Assembly: GCA_002420005.1 (NCBI GenBank)
Contig: DIHE01000089.1
Coordinates: forward strand, 83,002 to 147,001
Direction of reading: 5' to 3'
Source of the DNA: Holophagales bacterium UBA5704
Lineage (GTDB): Bacteria; Acidobacteriota; Thermoanaerobaculia; Multivoradales; UBA5704
DNA: 64,000 nt
The translations under genes were made by a program, and so were the position numbers. Under the pieces are notes generated by a model, which was given only the letters and a program-made list of their open reading frames with translations, had not been told where the DNA came from and ran no database searches. Positions 52,284 to 60,657 of this stretch are shown here, one piece after another (position 1 is the stretch's first letter; the number at the start of each line of letters is the position of its first letter).

Positions 52284-54626
52284 CTACCAGCTTTCGATCT
52301 TCAGCTCCGGGTGAAGCATCTGGACATCACTGACCGCCGCCATCTCCTTCCGGATTTCCACCACCAGCGGGTGATCCGCCGGGAACCGCGCGGTCGCGAT
52401 GGCGAGGGCGCGCGCTTCGAGGGCTTGCGCTTCCGCCGCGTGGCCGAGGTGGCGCTGCGCCTGCGCCAAGCCATGCAGGGAGTAGGCGCGGTGCGGATGG
52501 CCCGGCTCCAGCGCGAGATCCCAGGTTTCCAGGGCTTTCCGGAAGTCGGCCGCCGCAGCCGCCCAATGCTCCCGCTTCAAGGCGATGTCTCCCAGATTGT
52601 GGAACGACACCCCGATCTCGATGTGCCCCGGTGCGAACGACTTCAGCTTGATCGCCAGCGCCTGCCGCTGCAAGGCCTCGGCCTCGTCGAGACGCCCCTC
52701 TTCCATGTAGACGTTGGCGAGGTTGTTCAGACTCTTGGCCACGTAGGGATGCTCCGGCCCCAGAAGCCTTTTCTTGATCAGCAAAGACCGCTTCTGCACC
52801 CGCTCCGCATCCGGGTACCGCTCCATGTCGAAGTAGAGATTCCCGAGATTGTTGAGGATCGCCGACACCCGCTCGTGCCCGGGTCCGAGGTCGTGCTCCC
52901 GCAAGGCCAGGGCTTCCAGCAACAGCCGTTCGGCTTCGCCGAAGCGCCGCGCCTGTTGGTGGCACGACCCCAGCTCGACCAGGCTGCTCGCCAGATGGCC
53001 GGTGTCCCCCAGGGCGCGAAAGAGATCGGCCGCCTCGCGGCTCACCGGCTCCGCTTCGGCGAGCCGGCCGGATTCCCGCAAGACGGCCGCCAGGTCGAGC
53101 AGGGTCAGACCGGTTTCGGGATCCCCAGCCGGCAGCTCCGCCCGCTGCAGGGCCAAGGCCTCGCGCAGCAGCGCCTCCCCCTCCGGATAGAGGGCCAGCG
53201 TTCGGTAGACGCCGCCGAGCGTGGCGAGCAACCGGGCGCGGACGAGAGGCTGCCCTGCCAGCTCGTTGTGGATGCGGGCGGCACCGCGGTCAAGCACCTG
53301 GCGGGCGGTCAGATCCCGGCCTTGGGAAGCCGGGTCCGATTCCTGGAAGAGGCCGGCCAGAAATCCCGCCACCTGCTGCGCCGTGGCCGCCTCCCGATTG
53401 GCCCGCTCCGCCTCGCGGTTGGCCCTCTTCGCCTCCAGCGTCGTCGCGACCGCGCCACCCAGCAGGGCGGCCACGGCGAGCAGCGCAGCAGCCACCGTGG
53501 CCCGATGCCGGCGGGCGAATTTCCCGGCCTGGTATAGAACCCCGGGAGGCATGGCGAGCACCGGCTCGTCGGCGAGGCGGCGCCGCACGTCCGCCGCCAG
53601 CTCGGCGGCCGAGGCGTAGCGGTCGGCGCGCTCCAGGGCCATGGCCTTGAGGACGATGGCATCCAGGTCATCGCGCAACGCCCGGCGCAGCGCCTTGGGA
53701 TCGAGCTGCCGCCGCGCCGCGAGGGTTGCGCGCACCTGCGGGTCCCGCGCCATGAAAAACGCGCTGGGCCGTTCGACGTCGCCCGCAAGAATGCGGCTCA
53801 TCAACGCCCGGTCGCTCACCTGGCGAAACGGGCTTCCCCCGGCGAGCAGCTCATAGAGCACGACACCCAGCGAATAGACGTCCGACCGGGTGTCGAGATC
53901 GCCGCCCTGCTCGATGGCCTCCGGGCTCATGTAGGCGATCGTGCCCACGACGCCGTGATCCATCGTCAAGGCGAGCGGATGGTCGAGCGCCTTGGCGATG
54001 CCGAAATCGATGATCTTGGGGTGCGGCGTCCCGGCGCTCTCGGTGACCAGGATGTTCGACGGCTTGAGGTCCCGGTGGAGCACCGCCTTCTGGTGGGCGT
54101 GCTGCACGGCGTCACAGACCGCGGCGAAGATCTCCAGGCGGGCGGGGAGCCCGAGCCCGTGGTCGTCGCAATACCGGGTGATCGGCGGACCCGGCACGTG
54201 CTCCAGAACGATGTACGGCCGGCCGTCCGGGCTCGTGCCGGCACCGAACACCTGGGCGACGTGCGGATGGCTCATCCGGGCGAGAGCCTGGCGTTCCACC
54301 TCGAAACGGCGCAGCAGCCGGCGATCGTGGGCGCCGCGGATCAGCTTGAGCGCCACCTGGCGCCGGAACGGCTCGACCTGCTCGGCGAGATAGACCACGC
54401 CATAGCCGCCTTCGCCGAGGAGCCGGAGAAGGCGATAGGGACCGACCCGATCGCCCACTCCGACCAGGGGCTCCTCCTCCGGTTCCTCGAAAGGCTCGAG
54501 GGTCTCCTCCAAGGAGAAGACCGGCCGCCCGGGGTCGGCCAGGGTCGGCAGATCGGCCGTCGGGGCCGCAGAGTCTGCGTCGGAAGACCCGATCTCGGGC
54601 TCGGCGGAGTCCGGATGGTGCCGCAT
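52284..54626 (-). CDS. Ser/Thr protein kinase with TPR repeats
   Basis: A 780-aa bacterial Hanks-type kinase. Residues 1-60 are acidic. The kinase domain has the P-loop GEGGYG (71-76), the ATP lysine Lys94 in VALKLIRG, the catalytic loop HRDLKPSN with Asp186, DFG Asp207 and the MSPEA activation-segment end. A membrane helix follows at roughly 365-390 (VAAALLAVAALLGGAVATTL), then TPR repeats to the C-terminus (LNNLGNLYFDMERYPDAE, LNNLANVYMEEGRLDEAE). It probably senses an extracytoplasmic signal through the TPRs. The start is one base after the PlsC stop, so it is co-transcribed with that gene. Confidence 0.92.
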   Translation of the reverse strand: MRHHPDSAEPEIGSSDADSAAPTADLPTLADPGRPVFSLEETLEPFEEPEEEPLVGVGDRVGPYRLLRLLGEGGYGVVYLAEQVEPFRRQVALKLIRGAHDRRLLRRFEVERQALARMSHPHVAQVFGAGTSPDGRPYIVLEHVPGPPITRYCDDHGLGLPARLEIFAAVCDAVQHAHQKAVLHRDLKPSNILVTESAGTPHPKIIDFGIAKALDHPLALTMDHGVVGTIAYMSPEAIEQGGDLDTRSDVYSLGVVLYELLAGGSPFRQVSDRALMSRILAGDVERPSAFFMARDPQVRATLAARRQLDPKALRRALRDDLDAIVLKAMALERADRYASAAELAADVRRRLADEPVLAMPPGVLYQAGKFARRHRATVAAALLAVAALLGGAVATTLEAKRANREAERANREAATAQQVAGFLAGLFQESDPASQGRDLTARQVLDRGAARIHNELAGQPLVRARLLATLGGVYRTLALYPEGEALLREALALQRAELPAGDPETGLTLLDLAAVLRESGRLAEAEPVSREAADLFRALGDTGHLASSLVELGSCHQQARRFGEAERLLLEALALREHDLGPGHERVSAILNNLGNLYFDMERYPDAERVQKRSLLIKKRLLGPEHPYVAKSLNNLANVYMEEGRLDEAEALQRQALAIKLKSFAPGHIEIGVSFHNLGDIALKREHWAAAAADFRKALETWDLALEPGHPHRAYSLHGLAQAQRHLGHAAEAQALEARALAIATARFPADHPLVVEIRKEMAAVSDVQMLHPELKIESW

Positions 54627-54627
54627 G

Positions 54628-55374
54628 CTAGGCGAGATCCCGCATCCGCGCGATCTCCTGCGCCACCACCTCCTGGGCGCGGGCGGCCAGGGCGGCGCGG
54701 TCGTCGTGCGCGTACCCGGCGACCGGAATCGGCTCGCCGATGGCGATGCGCACCCGGCCCGGGCGAAAACGGATGCCGGAGCGCGGCACGATCCGGGCGG
54801 CGCCCTCCACCGCCACCGGCAGCACGTCGACTCCGGTTTCGAGCGCGGCGGCGAAGGTCCCGGTGCGGAAGCGCAACAGCTCCCCGTCGGGCGACCGCGT
54901 CCCTTCGGGAAACGACAGGACGCTCCACCCCTGGTGCAGGCGCTCCGCGAGCTTCCCGACACTGCGCACCGACTCGCGCCGATCCGAGCGGTTGACGAAA
55001 ACCATCCCCATCGTCTCCACGTACTGGCGCAGGAGGGGGATGCGGGAGAGCTCCTGCTTGGCGATGAACAGGACGGGCATCGGCAGCGCCCGGATGAGCA
55101 GCGGGATGTCCACCCAGGATTGGTGGTTGGCTACCACAAAATAGGGCCGGCCGGGATCTATCCGTTCGAGCCCGCGGATGTCGAGGCGGACCCAGCCGGA
55201 GGCGAGGAGGACCGGCGCCCAGATCTCCCGGGCGTACCACAGCCCGGGCCGCGGGCTCTGTGCCACTTTTGACAACAGGAGCGCCGCGAGGAACCCCACC
55301 AGGCTCCAAAGGGCGACAAAGACCACCTGAAGGAGATTGATCGGCCACCAGACGAGAGACATGATGCGGCGCAT
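54628..55374 (-). CDS. plsC: 1-acyl-sn-glycerol-3-phosphate acyltransferase
   Basis: A 248-aa membrane acyltransferase for phosphatidic acid synthesis. The HxxxxD motif is NHQSWVD (His84, Asp89) and the glycerophosphate-binding motif is FPEGTRS; an N-terminal hydrophobic helix (about 15-35) anchors it. Length and layout match PlsC. Alternative starts are 55374 and 55362. It is followed directly by the Ser/Thr kinase gene. Confidence 0.9.
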   Translation of the reverse strand: MRRIMSLVWWPINLLQVVFVALWSLVGFLAALLLSKVAQSPRPGLWYAREIWAPVLLASGWVRLDIRGLERIDPGRPYFVVANHQSWVDIPLLIRALPMPVLFIAKQELSRIPLLRQYVETMGMVFVNRSDRRESVRSVGKLAERLHQGWSVLSFPEGTRSPDGELLRFRTGTFAAALETGVDVLPVAVEGAARIVPRSGIRFRPGRVRIAIGEPIPVAGYAHDDRAALAARAQEVVAQEIARMRDLA

Positions 55375-55442
55375 CCTATCGCATCACGACCGGGCGCCGA
55401 GGTGCCCATGGTATGATCCAACATTCACAGGAGGGCTGACAC

Positions 55443-56858
55443 ATGTCGATCCTGCAACCGATTCGGTTGACCCGCGCCGATCAGATCCCACCCCTCGGCA
55501 CCGGCAAGGACGCCGGCCCGGAGGACAAGCTCTGGCGCGAGCTGATGCTGGCCTCCTCCGGCTTCGCTCTCCCTGCCGCCCAGGCCTGGCCGCAGTACTG
55601 CGCCCGCCAGGTCTATGACAAGCCGTCCAGCCGCAACTGGCCGACCGTGGCCGCCGCGGCCTGGTACTACGCGGACCCGGGCCGGGCGATCGACGGGCGG
55701 ACACCGGCGCAGTGGTGGCTCGACTGGAGCGGGTGGCAGCTGGGAGGCAAGAGCGGGCCCCATCTCGTCCGCAAGAGCGCCGAGGCGGCGGACTGGTGGG
55801 CGCGCTGGAACGCCGACGCCGCGCACCGCGACGCGGCTCCTGCGGCGCTCCAGATCTTCGGCTCGGACGAGGTGCTGAGCAGCACCTATGACGGCATGAC
55901 CATCGGCGCGGCGATCGCGGCCCTGTTGGCAGCCCGCAAGCACGGCGATGCGGACACCGAGGTCGCCCTGTCGGCCGCGCTCGCCGTCTGGGTCGCCGTC
56001 ACCGCCCTCGCGGCGACGGCTCCCTCGACGGAAATCAAGGTCTACAACCTGGCCGGCCCCAGCTTCCCCAAAGTGCCCGACAACATGAACGTGCCGGCCG
56101 TCCTCGGCATCGGTGCCCGGTCGACGCCCAACCACGCCGCCGCGGACCCCCGTGCCCTCCTCCTCGCAGACCTGATCGAATGGCCGGACGCCCGCCACCC
56201 CTGGCCGGCCCGCGAGCCGTTCAACTACTGGTTCCTCCACTTCTCCGCTCTCTGCAACGGCGACTACGGCCTGGCCCCGGAGCTCACCGCGGACGCGCGG
56301 GCCGCCGTGGCGGCGGATGATCCCGCGGCGCTGGACCGCCTCGCCGCCTCGCTCGAAGGAACGCGATGGGCCGGCTTCGAGATCCGCCGCTGGCCGGGCC
56401 TTGCGGCCGGCATCATGGCGGAAGCGCGCAATTTCAACACCGCCTGGGTTCCTGCCTCGGTGGCCCGGCCGAACGGCCTGATCGAGCTCTGGTTCCCCTG
56501 GCCGAAGGCGAAACCCGGCAACCTGAGCTCCGGCAAGGCCTCGATCGACGGCACCGGCTCGATCCAGGTGGTCTCCGGCTTCGGCACCCTCCCCGGCCTG
56601 CAATTGCCGGCCGAGCCGCCCCTGCGCCACTGGATCTTCGATCCCGACGGCTTCCGTCCGGCCGGCGAGCCCACTCCCGGAATCCCCAAGGCTCCGGAAA
56701 CCCCCAAGGACCCGGGCCGTACCGACCAGGACCCGCCGAAGAAACCCATCGACGTTCCTCCGGTGGCCGCTCCCACCCTGGAGGAACGGGTGAAGACCTT
56801 GGAGGACGAGGTCCGCGCGCTGCGGGCGGCGGTGGCGGCGTTGCAGGCGCAGCGCTGA
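55443..56858 (+). CDS. Unknown 471-aa protein with C-terminal coiled coil
   Basis: A 471-aa protein starting at ATG 55443 after GGAGGGCTGACAC. It is rich in Trp in the first third (WPQYCARQVYD, TPAQWWLDWSGWQLGG, ADWWARWNADAA), then has a helical Ala-rich region, a mixed region with FNYWFLHFSALCNGDYGL, a Pro-rich linker (about 405-445), and a terminal heptad coiled coil (LEERVKTLEDEVRALRAAV). No signal peptide. I do not recognise it; the coiled coil suggests oligomerisation. It is transcribed divergently from plsC, with 68 bp between. Confidence 0.75.
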   Translation: MSILQPIRLTRADQIPPLGTGKDAGPEDKLWRELMLASSGFALPAAQAWPQYCARQVYDKPSSRNWPTVAAAAWYYADPGRAIDGRTPAQWWLDWSGWQLGGKSGPHLVRKSAEAADWWARWNADAAHRDAAPAALQIFGSDEVLSSTYDGMTIGAAIAALLAARKHGDADTEVALSAALAVWVAVTALAATAPSTEIKVYNLAGPSFPKVPDNMNVPAVLGIGARSTPNHAAADPRALLLADLIEWPDARHPWPAREPFNYWFLHFSALCNGDYGLAPELTADARAAVAADDPAALDRLAASLEGTRWAGFEIRRWPGLAAGIMAEARNFNTAWVPASVARPNGLIELWFPWPKAKPGNLSSGKASIDGTGSIQVVSGFGTLPGLQLPAEPPLRHWIFDPDGFRPAGEPTPGIPKAPETPKDPGRTDQDPPKKPIDVPPVAAPTLEERVKTLEDEVRALRAAVAALQAQR

Positions 56859-56900
56859 CCCGGTCAAGAAACCGGCTTCGCCACACCCGGCCGGCGCCGG

Positions 56901-58880
56901 TCACCTCTCCCCCGCCGCCCGATACGCCCTTTCCAGGGCGGGCAGGAGGTCGAGCGACCGCCGCAAGGCCGCGGTCAGCGCGCGCAGCTCGCGCCGTTCT
57001 TCCGCACGTAGAGGGCGGCCGGTGCGGGCGTTGAGCCACGAGGCGAGCACCGGATGGTCGCCGATTCGGTGGCTCCAGAGGACCGCCGGCACTCCGTCGA
57101 GCCGGAGGCCGGCCGGGTGGAGTCGGATGCTCTCCTCCGCCGGGTCGTATGCGATCCTCCCCAGCGGCAGCTCAGGGTCTCCTCTCAGCAAGTCGCCGCC
57201 GGTCTCCCGGTTTCCCGGCTCTCCGAGGTGTGCGGCGAGCAGCTCCTGCCCGCAGGCGGCGAGGTCGCGAAAAAGTGATCGATGCAGAGGGAAGTGAATC
57301 CGCGGCAGCTCGCACGCGAGGAGCTTGCCGAAGCGGCCCCGATAGCCGGGTGCGTGGAGGACTCCATAGACGTAGGCGAGCACCTCGCCGGGCTCCGGGG
57401 GCTCCCCGTAGAGCTCCGCGAGATGGTCCCGGAGGGCCGGGGCCACGTTGGGACGCCGCTCCCCGGCGTCGTCCAGGTACAGCGGAAAAGCGCAGGTGAC
57501 GTCGTAGGAGCTGACCACTTTGTGGCCGGGCAGCACGGCGGTGACGAACGCGCCGGGTTCCCCTTTGTGCTGCCGGGGCACGAGAAGGGCGACATTTCCC
57601 GGCTGGCGCAGGTGGCGGGCCAGAGTCGGGCGGGGCCGGGTGACCGCCTCCGGGGTGAAGATCAGGTAGCGCAGGTCGAACGGCCGCGGCAGCCAGGCGG
57701 TGAGATGCGGCAGCCAGTCGCGGCGGCCGATGCGCCGCAGGCGCTCTTCGAGGGTGCGCCGGTCGGATGCGGTCACCAGCGCATCCCGGCCGGTGATCAG
57801 GCCGGTCGAATGCACGGGAAAGATCTCGTCGAGCGGCGTTCCCCGCCGAAAGGCCTGCTCCGTGGCGAGGTCCTCGCCCGGGCGGAAAAGGAACAGCGGC
57901 GCCCGCGGCCGGATCTCGCGCCACGTGGTGGTGGCGACGCTCCCGCAGCGCAGCACGGCGAGCTTCTGGCTCCGTGGTCCGTAGAGATCGGCATGGACCA
58001 CCCGGCGCGCCAACCCGGGCTTTTTCACCAGGACGACGAGGGCGGCCCCCTGCGCGATGCCGGGAAAAAGGTTGTCATCCCGGCCTCCGGCCGGTGCGCG
58101 CTCGCGTTTGCGGCGGTTGCCGTGCAGGTCGAGCAGGTAGATCTCCTCGAACGTCTGGAGGAGCGAGGCCCGCAGCCCGCGCAGGGTCGGTGCGTCAAGG
58201 CCGTTGTGATTGAGAACGAAGGCGACGATCCCTTCACCCTGGCGCTCGATCATCCACTGCGCAAGCCGGAGGAAGCGGACCCAGGTGTCTTGCAGCCACT
58301 TGATGTTGCGTTCGGCGAGCGGTTTCCCTTCGCACGTCCTCCAGGCGCCGAGCAGCCGCGCCATCCAGGGGCTTGCCGCGGGCGGTTGGCCGATCCAGGG
58401 CGGATTGCCGAGGAGCACCGGCAGCGTGGGCCTCACCCCCTCGGTCCCCCTCTCCCATCGCGCCCCCAGCCGGCCCGGAGAAGGGGAGGTACACCCACCC
58501 AACTCCGGCGGTTCGGCCAGGGCGTCGCGTTGCCGCAGGACCTCCCCGGCCCGTTCCGGCTCGACGCCGTGGCCGCGGAGAAACCGCCGGAGAGCCCTGC
58601 GGCCCCGGGCACAGGAGTCCTCCAGGATCTCCCACCCTTCCGAGTCCGGCAGGAGTTGATCGCGCAGGAAGGCCGCTTTGTCGGCCCGGTGCCGCAGAGC
58701 CTCCCGCCAAGCGGCGAGGACGAAATTGAGAGGACCGGCGGCCGGGTCGAGAAGCCGCACCGCCGGGTGCGCGAGACCCTCCGGATGGCCGAAACGGATT
58801 TGCACGAGGAATTGGACCGACCGCACAATCCATCCCACGGCCGGCGGCGGCGTGGCGCAGACGCCCGGGAGCCCCTTCAC
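56901..58880 (-). CDS. Type ISP-like DNA methyltransferase with specificity domain
   Basis: A 659-aa adenine-type DNA methyltransferase. SAM motif I is LLDPAAGPLNF (Asp45), the catalytic motif IV is NPPW (159-162), and VAFVLNHNG and LYLLDLHGN-like strands follow. The C-terminal 270 residues match the LlaBIII-type ISP specificity domain (LPRPFDLRYLIFTPE, RPRPTLARH, VVSSYDVTCAFPLYL). The nuclease and helicase parts of type ISP enzymes are absent. Residues about 128-151 come from an inserted GC-rich repeat. The start GTG 58880 overlaps the upstream stop (GTGA). It is an orphan or defence-linked methyltransferase in an operon with three small genes. Confidence 0.85.
   Translation of the reverse strand: MKGLPGVCATPPPAVGWIVRSVQFLVQIRFGHPEGLAHPAVRLLDPAAGPLNFVLAAWREALRHRADKAAFLRDQLLPDSEGWEILEDSCARGRRALRRFLRGHGVEPERAGEVLRQRDALAEPPELGGCTSPSPGRLGARWERGTEGVRPTLPVLLGNPPWIGQPPAASPWMARLLGAWRTCEGKPLAERNIKWLQDTWVRFLRLAQWMIERQGEGIVAFVLNHNGLDAPTLRGLRASLLQTFEEIYLLDLHGNRRKRERAPAGGRDDNLFPGIAQGAALVVLVKKPGLARRVVHADLYGPRSQKLAVLRCGSVATTTWREIRPRAPLFLFRPGEDLATEQAFRRGTPLDEIFPVHSTGLITGRDALVTASDRRTLEERLRRIGRRDWLPHLTAWLPRPFDLRYLIFTPEAVTRPRPTLARHLRQPGNVALLVPRQHKGEPGAFVTAVLPGHKVVSSYDVTCAFPLYLDDAGERRPNVAPALRDHLAELYGEPPEPGEVLAYVYGVLHAPGYRGRFGKLLACELPRIHFPLHRSLFRDLAACGQELLAAHLGEPGNRETGGDLLRGDPELPLGRIAYDPAEESIRLHPAGLRLDGVPAVLWSHRIGDHPVLASWLNARTGRPLRAEERRELRALTAALRRSLDLLPALERAYRAAGER
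58431..58500. repeat. GC-rich intergenic-type repeat inserted in-frame in the methyltransferase gene
   Basis: The plus-strand run CCTCACCCCC...CCCCCTCTCCC followed by an imperfect complement (GGAGAAGGGGAGG) has the form of the widespread CCTCACCCC/CCCTCTCCC hairpin repeats normally found between genes. Here it lies inside the methyltransferase frame between motifs I and IV and adds a Gly/Arg/Pro-rich segment. Confidence 0.5.
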
Positions 58881-59230
58881 GCCCCGCCCTCGCCCGCCAG
58901 ATCGACCACATGGACCTCCAGGAGGGCGCCCGCCCGGCGCAGCACCTGAAATTGCACCCGCCGGCTCAGGCCGAGAGCCTTCCACGCCACGGGCAGCGGA
59001 AGGCCGCGGGCACCGAGCGTCGCGACGAAATACCACTCGGCGCCCGCCTCGAACAGCTCAACCTCTGCCGGCTGGAGGACCCTCCAGGAGAGCGGAAAGG
59101 GGACCAGGGCGACGCGGTCCCCGGCCTTCACCCCAAGGGTTTCGCACAGCTCCCCGGGAAATGGCAGGACCCCCGGATCGAGAATCTCGGCCTCGATCGT
59201 CCAGGCCGGCGGCGGCGCCTCCCCTCTCAA
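58877..59230 (-). CDS. Small unknown protein, AbrB-like beta domain possible
   Basis: A 117-aa beta-rich protein (WTIEAEILDPGVLPFPGELC, ETLGVKAGDRVALVPFPLSW, FEVLRRAGALLEVHVVDL-like strands). The phrase LPFPGELCETLGVKAGDRV resembles the AbrB/MazE swapped-hairpin motif (LPIPxELRExLGIKxGDxV), hinting at DNA binding or an antitoxin-like role. It has no ATG; a TTG at 59230 overlaps the upstream stop (TTGA) and its own stop overlaps the methyltransferase GTG. Tight coupling points to a shared function. Confidence 0.65.
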   Translation of the reverse strand: MRGEAPPPAWTIEAEILDPGVLPFPGELCETLGVKAGDRVALVPFPLSWRVLQPAEVELFEAGAEWYFVATLGARGLPLPVAWKALGLSRRVQFQVLRRAGALLEVHVVDLAGEGGA

Positions 59231-59532
59231 TGCACCGGCCGCTCGCCCGGCCGCCACACCGAGAGTTTCTTGAGGTCCTGCGAGGCCGGCCGCATCCAGT
59301 CTTCCAGGATGCATTCGAGGCACGAGCGGACTTCGGTGGGAAAGTCGTAGGCCAAACCCTGTTCGTAGATCTCCTCTTCGCGCGGCGACGGCGGTACGCT
59401 CGCCAGCACGTCCTCCAGGTGCTGCTGCAACCGTCTCTGCATCCGGGCCGCCCGGGCGATCGCCTTGCGCACGGTGGTCTCTTCCATGTTGGCCGTCACA
59501 CAACCTCCTTCCCTGCGAGCAGCGGACGTCAT
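59227..59532 (-). CDS. Small unknown protein (101 aa) in the methyltransferase operon
   Basis: A 101-aa charged helical protein (RKAIARAARMQRRLQQHLED, REEEIYEQGLAYDFPTEVRS, CLECILEDWMRP). ATG 59532 overlaps the upstream stop (ATGA). Two Cys (CLEC) sit in the middle. No known family is recognised. A later in-frame ATG (MEETTVRK) is an alternative start. Confidence 0.65.
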   Translation of the reverse strand: MTSAARREGGCVTANMEETTVRKAIARAARMQRRLQQHLEDVLASVPPSPREEEIYEQGLAYDFPTEVRSCLECILEDWMRPASQDLKKLSVWRPGERPVH

Positions 59533-59963
59533 CGCCTCTCCTTCTTCTTCTTCTTCTTGGTCTTCTTGTTGGACTTCTCGCTCTTCACCACGGGAAAGCC
59601 CTCCTCCAAGGCGTCGGCGACCTTCTTCAGGGAAGCCGCTTTGCGCCAGGCGAGCCGGCAGAGGGCCAACTCTTCGTCGCTGCCGCTTCCCGTGTCCCCG
59701 AGGTTTTCGAGGTGACCCGTCAAGTATCGGAGATCCGCCACCACCGCCCGCAGGCAGTGGGTCAGGTCGCCCTCCGGCGGCCGGTAGTAGAGCTCTTCCA
59801 CTTCGTGGATGAACGCGCACAACATCGCGCCGAGCCCACGGAGCGCAGCGTTATGCTCCGGGAAGGTGAACTGCGCCAGGAACGTTTCGCGGAATCCCTC
59901 GTGCTCATCCCACCGGTCGGGATCGATCACCGGCGGGGCGACGGCTTCTGGGGTCTCTGTCAT
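59529..59963 (-). CDS. Small unknown protein (144 aa) with poly-Lys tail
   Basis: A 144-aa helical, acidic protein (FRETFLAQFTFPEHNAALRG, MLCAFIHEVEELYYRPPEG, ADLRYLTGHLENLGD) ending in a strongly basic tail encoded by a CTT/CTC repeat (KKTKKKKKKERR). ATG 59963 is preceded by GAGGG about 9 nt upstream. It is the first gene of the operon that ends with the DNA methyltransferase. The basic tail could bind nucleic acid. Family not recognised. Confidence 0.65.
   Translation of the reverse strand: MTETPEAVAPPVIDPDRWDEHEGFRETFLAQFTFPEHNAALRGLGAMLCAFIHEVEELYYRPPEGDLTHCLRAVVADLRYLTGHLENLGDTGSGSDEELALCRLAWRKAASLKKVADALEEGFPVVKSEKSNKKTKKKKKKERR
59541..59558. repeat. CTT trinucleotide repeat
   Basis: Six CTT units on the plus strand encode the lysine run at the C-terminus of the 144-aa protein on the minus strand. 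Such microsatellites can change length by slippage, here in whole codons. Confidence 0.6.
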
Positions 59964-60356
59964 GGCCGAATCCCTCAAGTATGAAATGGGCGATGCAGAG
60001 CCGAGCAGCCAACCGCAGCTCGCGGTGGCCCGATGGCAACTGCAGCGCCACTGCCGTGATGGTGACCGAATGCACTGCCGTGGCCCCGGGGGCAAACTCG
60101 GGTGGGTCAAGCGGGTCACCGCTTCAGGCGGTAAAGCTCAGAGCCCAGGTAAGTTAGCCAGCCCTCTCGGCGCACACTTTGAAGGGCAAAAGAGCGGCGC
60201 GGCATGGAACCAGGGGTGCAGCGTCGGCGCTTCACCTTCGGGAATGGCTTGGCCCCAGGGGGGGTAACGTGCAGACTGAGGACTTAAGGGGGGCCTCTTT
60301 GACCCAGGGCAATGGTTGCCCCTACGGGTCGGCAACTCCCTGAAAGGACGTGGCTT
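59964..60356. other. Intergenic region, lower GC, with small hairpin
   Basis: About 390 bases between the methyltransferase operon (leftward) and the small peptide gene (rightward). They must contain the operon promoter, but I see no good -35/-10 pair. GGGCAA (60307-60312) and TTGCCC (60316-60321) make a perfect 6-bp hairpin with a 3-nt loop about 35 nt before the peptide start. Composition shifts here to a less GC-rich style that continues to 63813. No tRNA or other named RNA is recognised. Confidence 0.4.
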
Positions 60357-60548
60357 ATGCTACACGTACTCCTCGCTGTCGCCTTAGGGTTAACCTTAGG
60401 AAATCCGGCTTCACTTCCGTGGGTCACTCCCCTTTGGGAGGAGGCGGTACCCACCGGTGGCACCAGTACACCTACGGGAGAGGGGGGCATCGACCAAGTT
60501 GGCTGGCCCACGGGCGATGGCAGTGGGCTCTGGGACCCGAATGGCTGA
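60357..60548 (+). CDS. Small secreted-peptide-like ORF (63 aa)
   Basis: ATG 60357 has AAAGGA (60343-60348) 8 nt upstream. The first 15 residues are hydrophobic (MLHVLLAVALGLTLG), the rest is Gly/Thr/Pro-rich (TGGTSTPTGEGG, WPTGDGSGLWDPNG). It looks like a signal peptide plus a short exported or precursor peptide. No family is recognised. It precedes the large TPR-Fis protein gene by 109 bp and is on the same strand. Coding status is suggested by the ribosome binding site, not proven. Confidence 0.45.
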   Translation: MLHVLLAVALGLTLGNPASLPWVTPLWEEAVPTGGTSTPTGEGGIDQVGWPTGDGSGLWDPNG

Positions 60549-60620
60549 AACAACCAGAACCAGATAGACCACTTCGACGAGGGGGAGAGCGGCTCGCCGC
60601 CACTTCCCCTTCTCTTCGGT

Positions 60621-60626
60621 TATACT
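60621..60626 (+). promoter_or_regulatory. Possible -10 element (TATACT)
   Basis: TATACT at 60621-60626 lies about 32 bp before the ATG of the large TPR-Fis gene; no good -35 is present 17 bp upstream. If used, the leader would be about 25 nt and contain AGGGGG 8 nt before the ATG. Confidence 0.4.
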
Positions 60627-60657
60627 CCATTGCCCGTGTGAACAGGGGGTAACCGAG

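Noticed and set aside
59964..60356. tRNA or riboswitch in the intergenic region
   Set aside because: I could not trace a cloverleaf or any known riboswitch core; only a 6-bp hairpin is clear.
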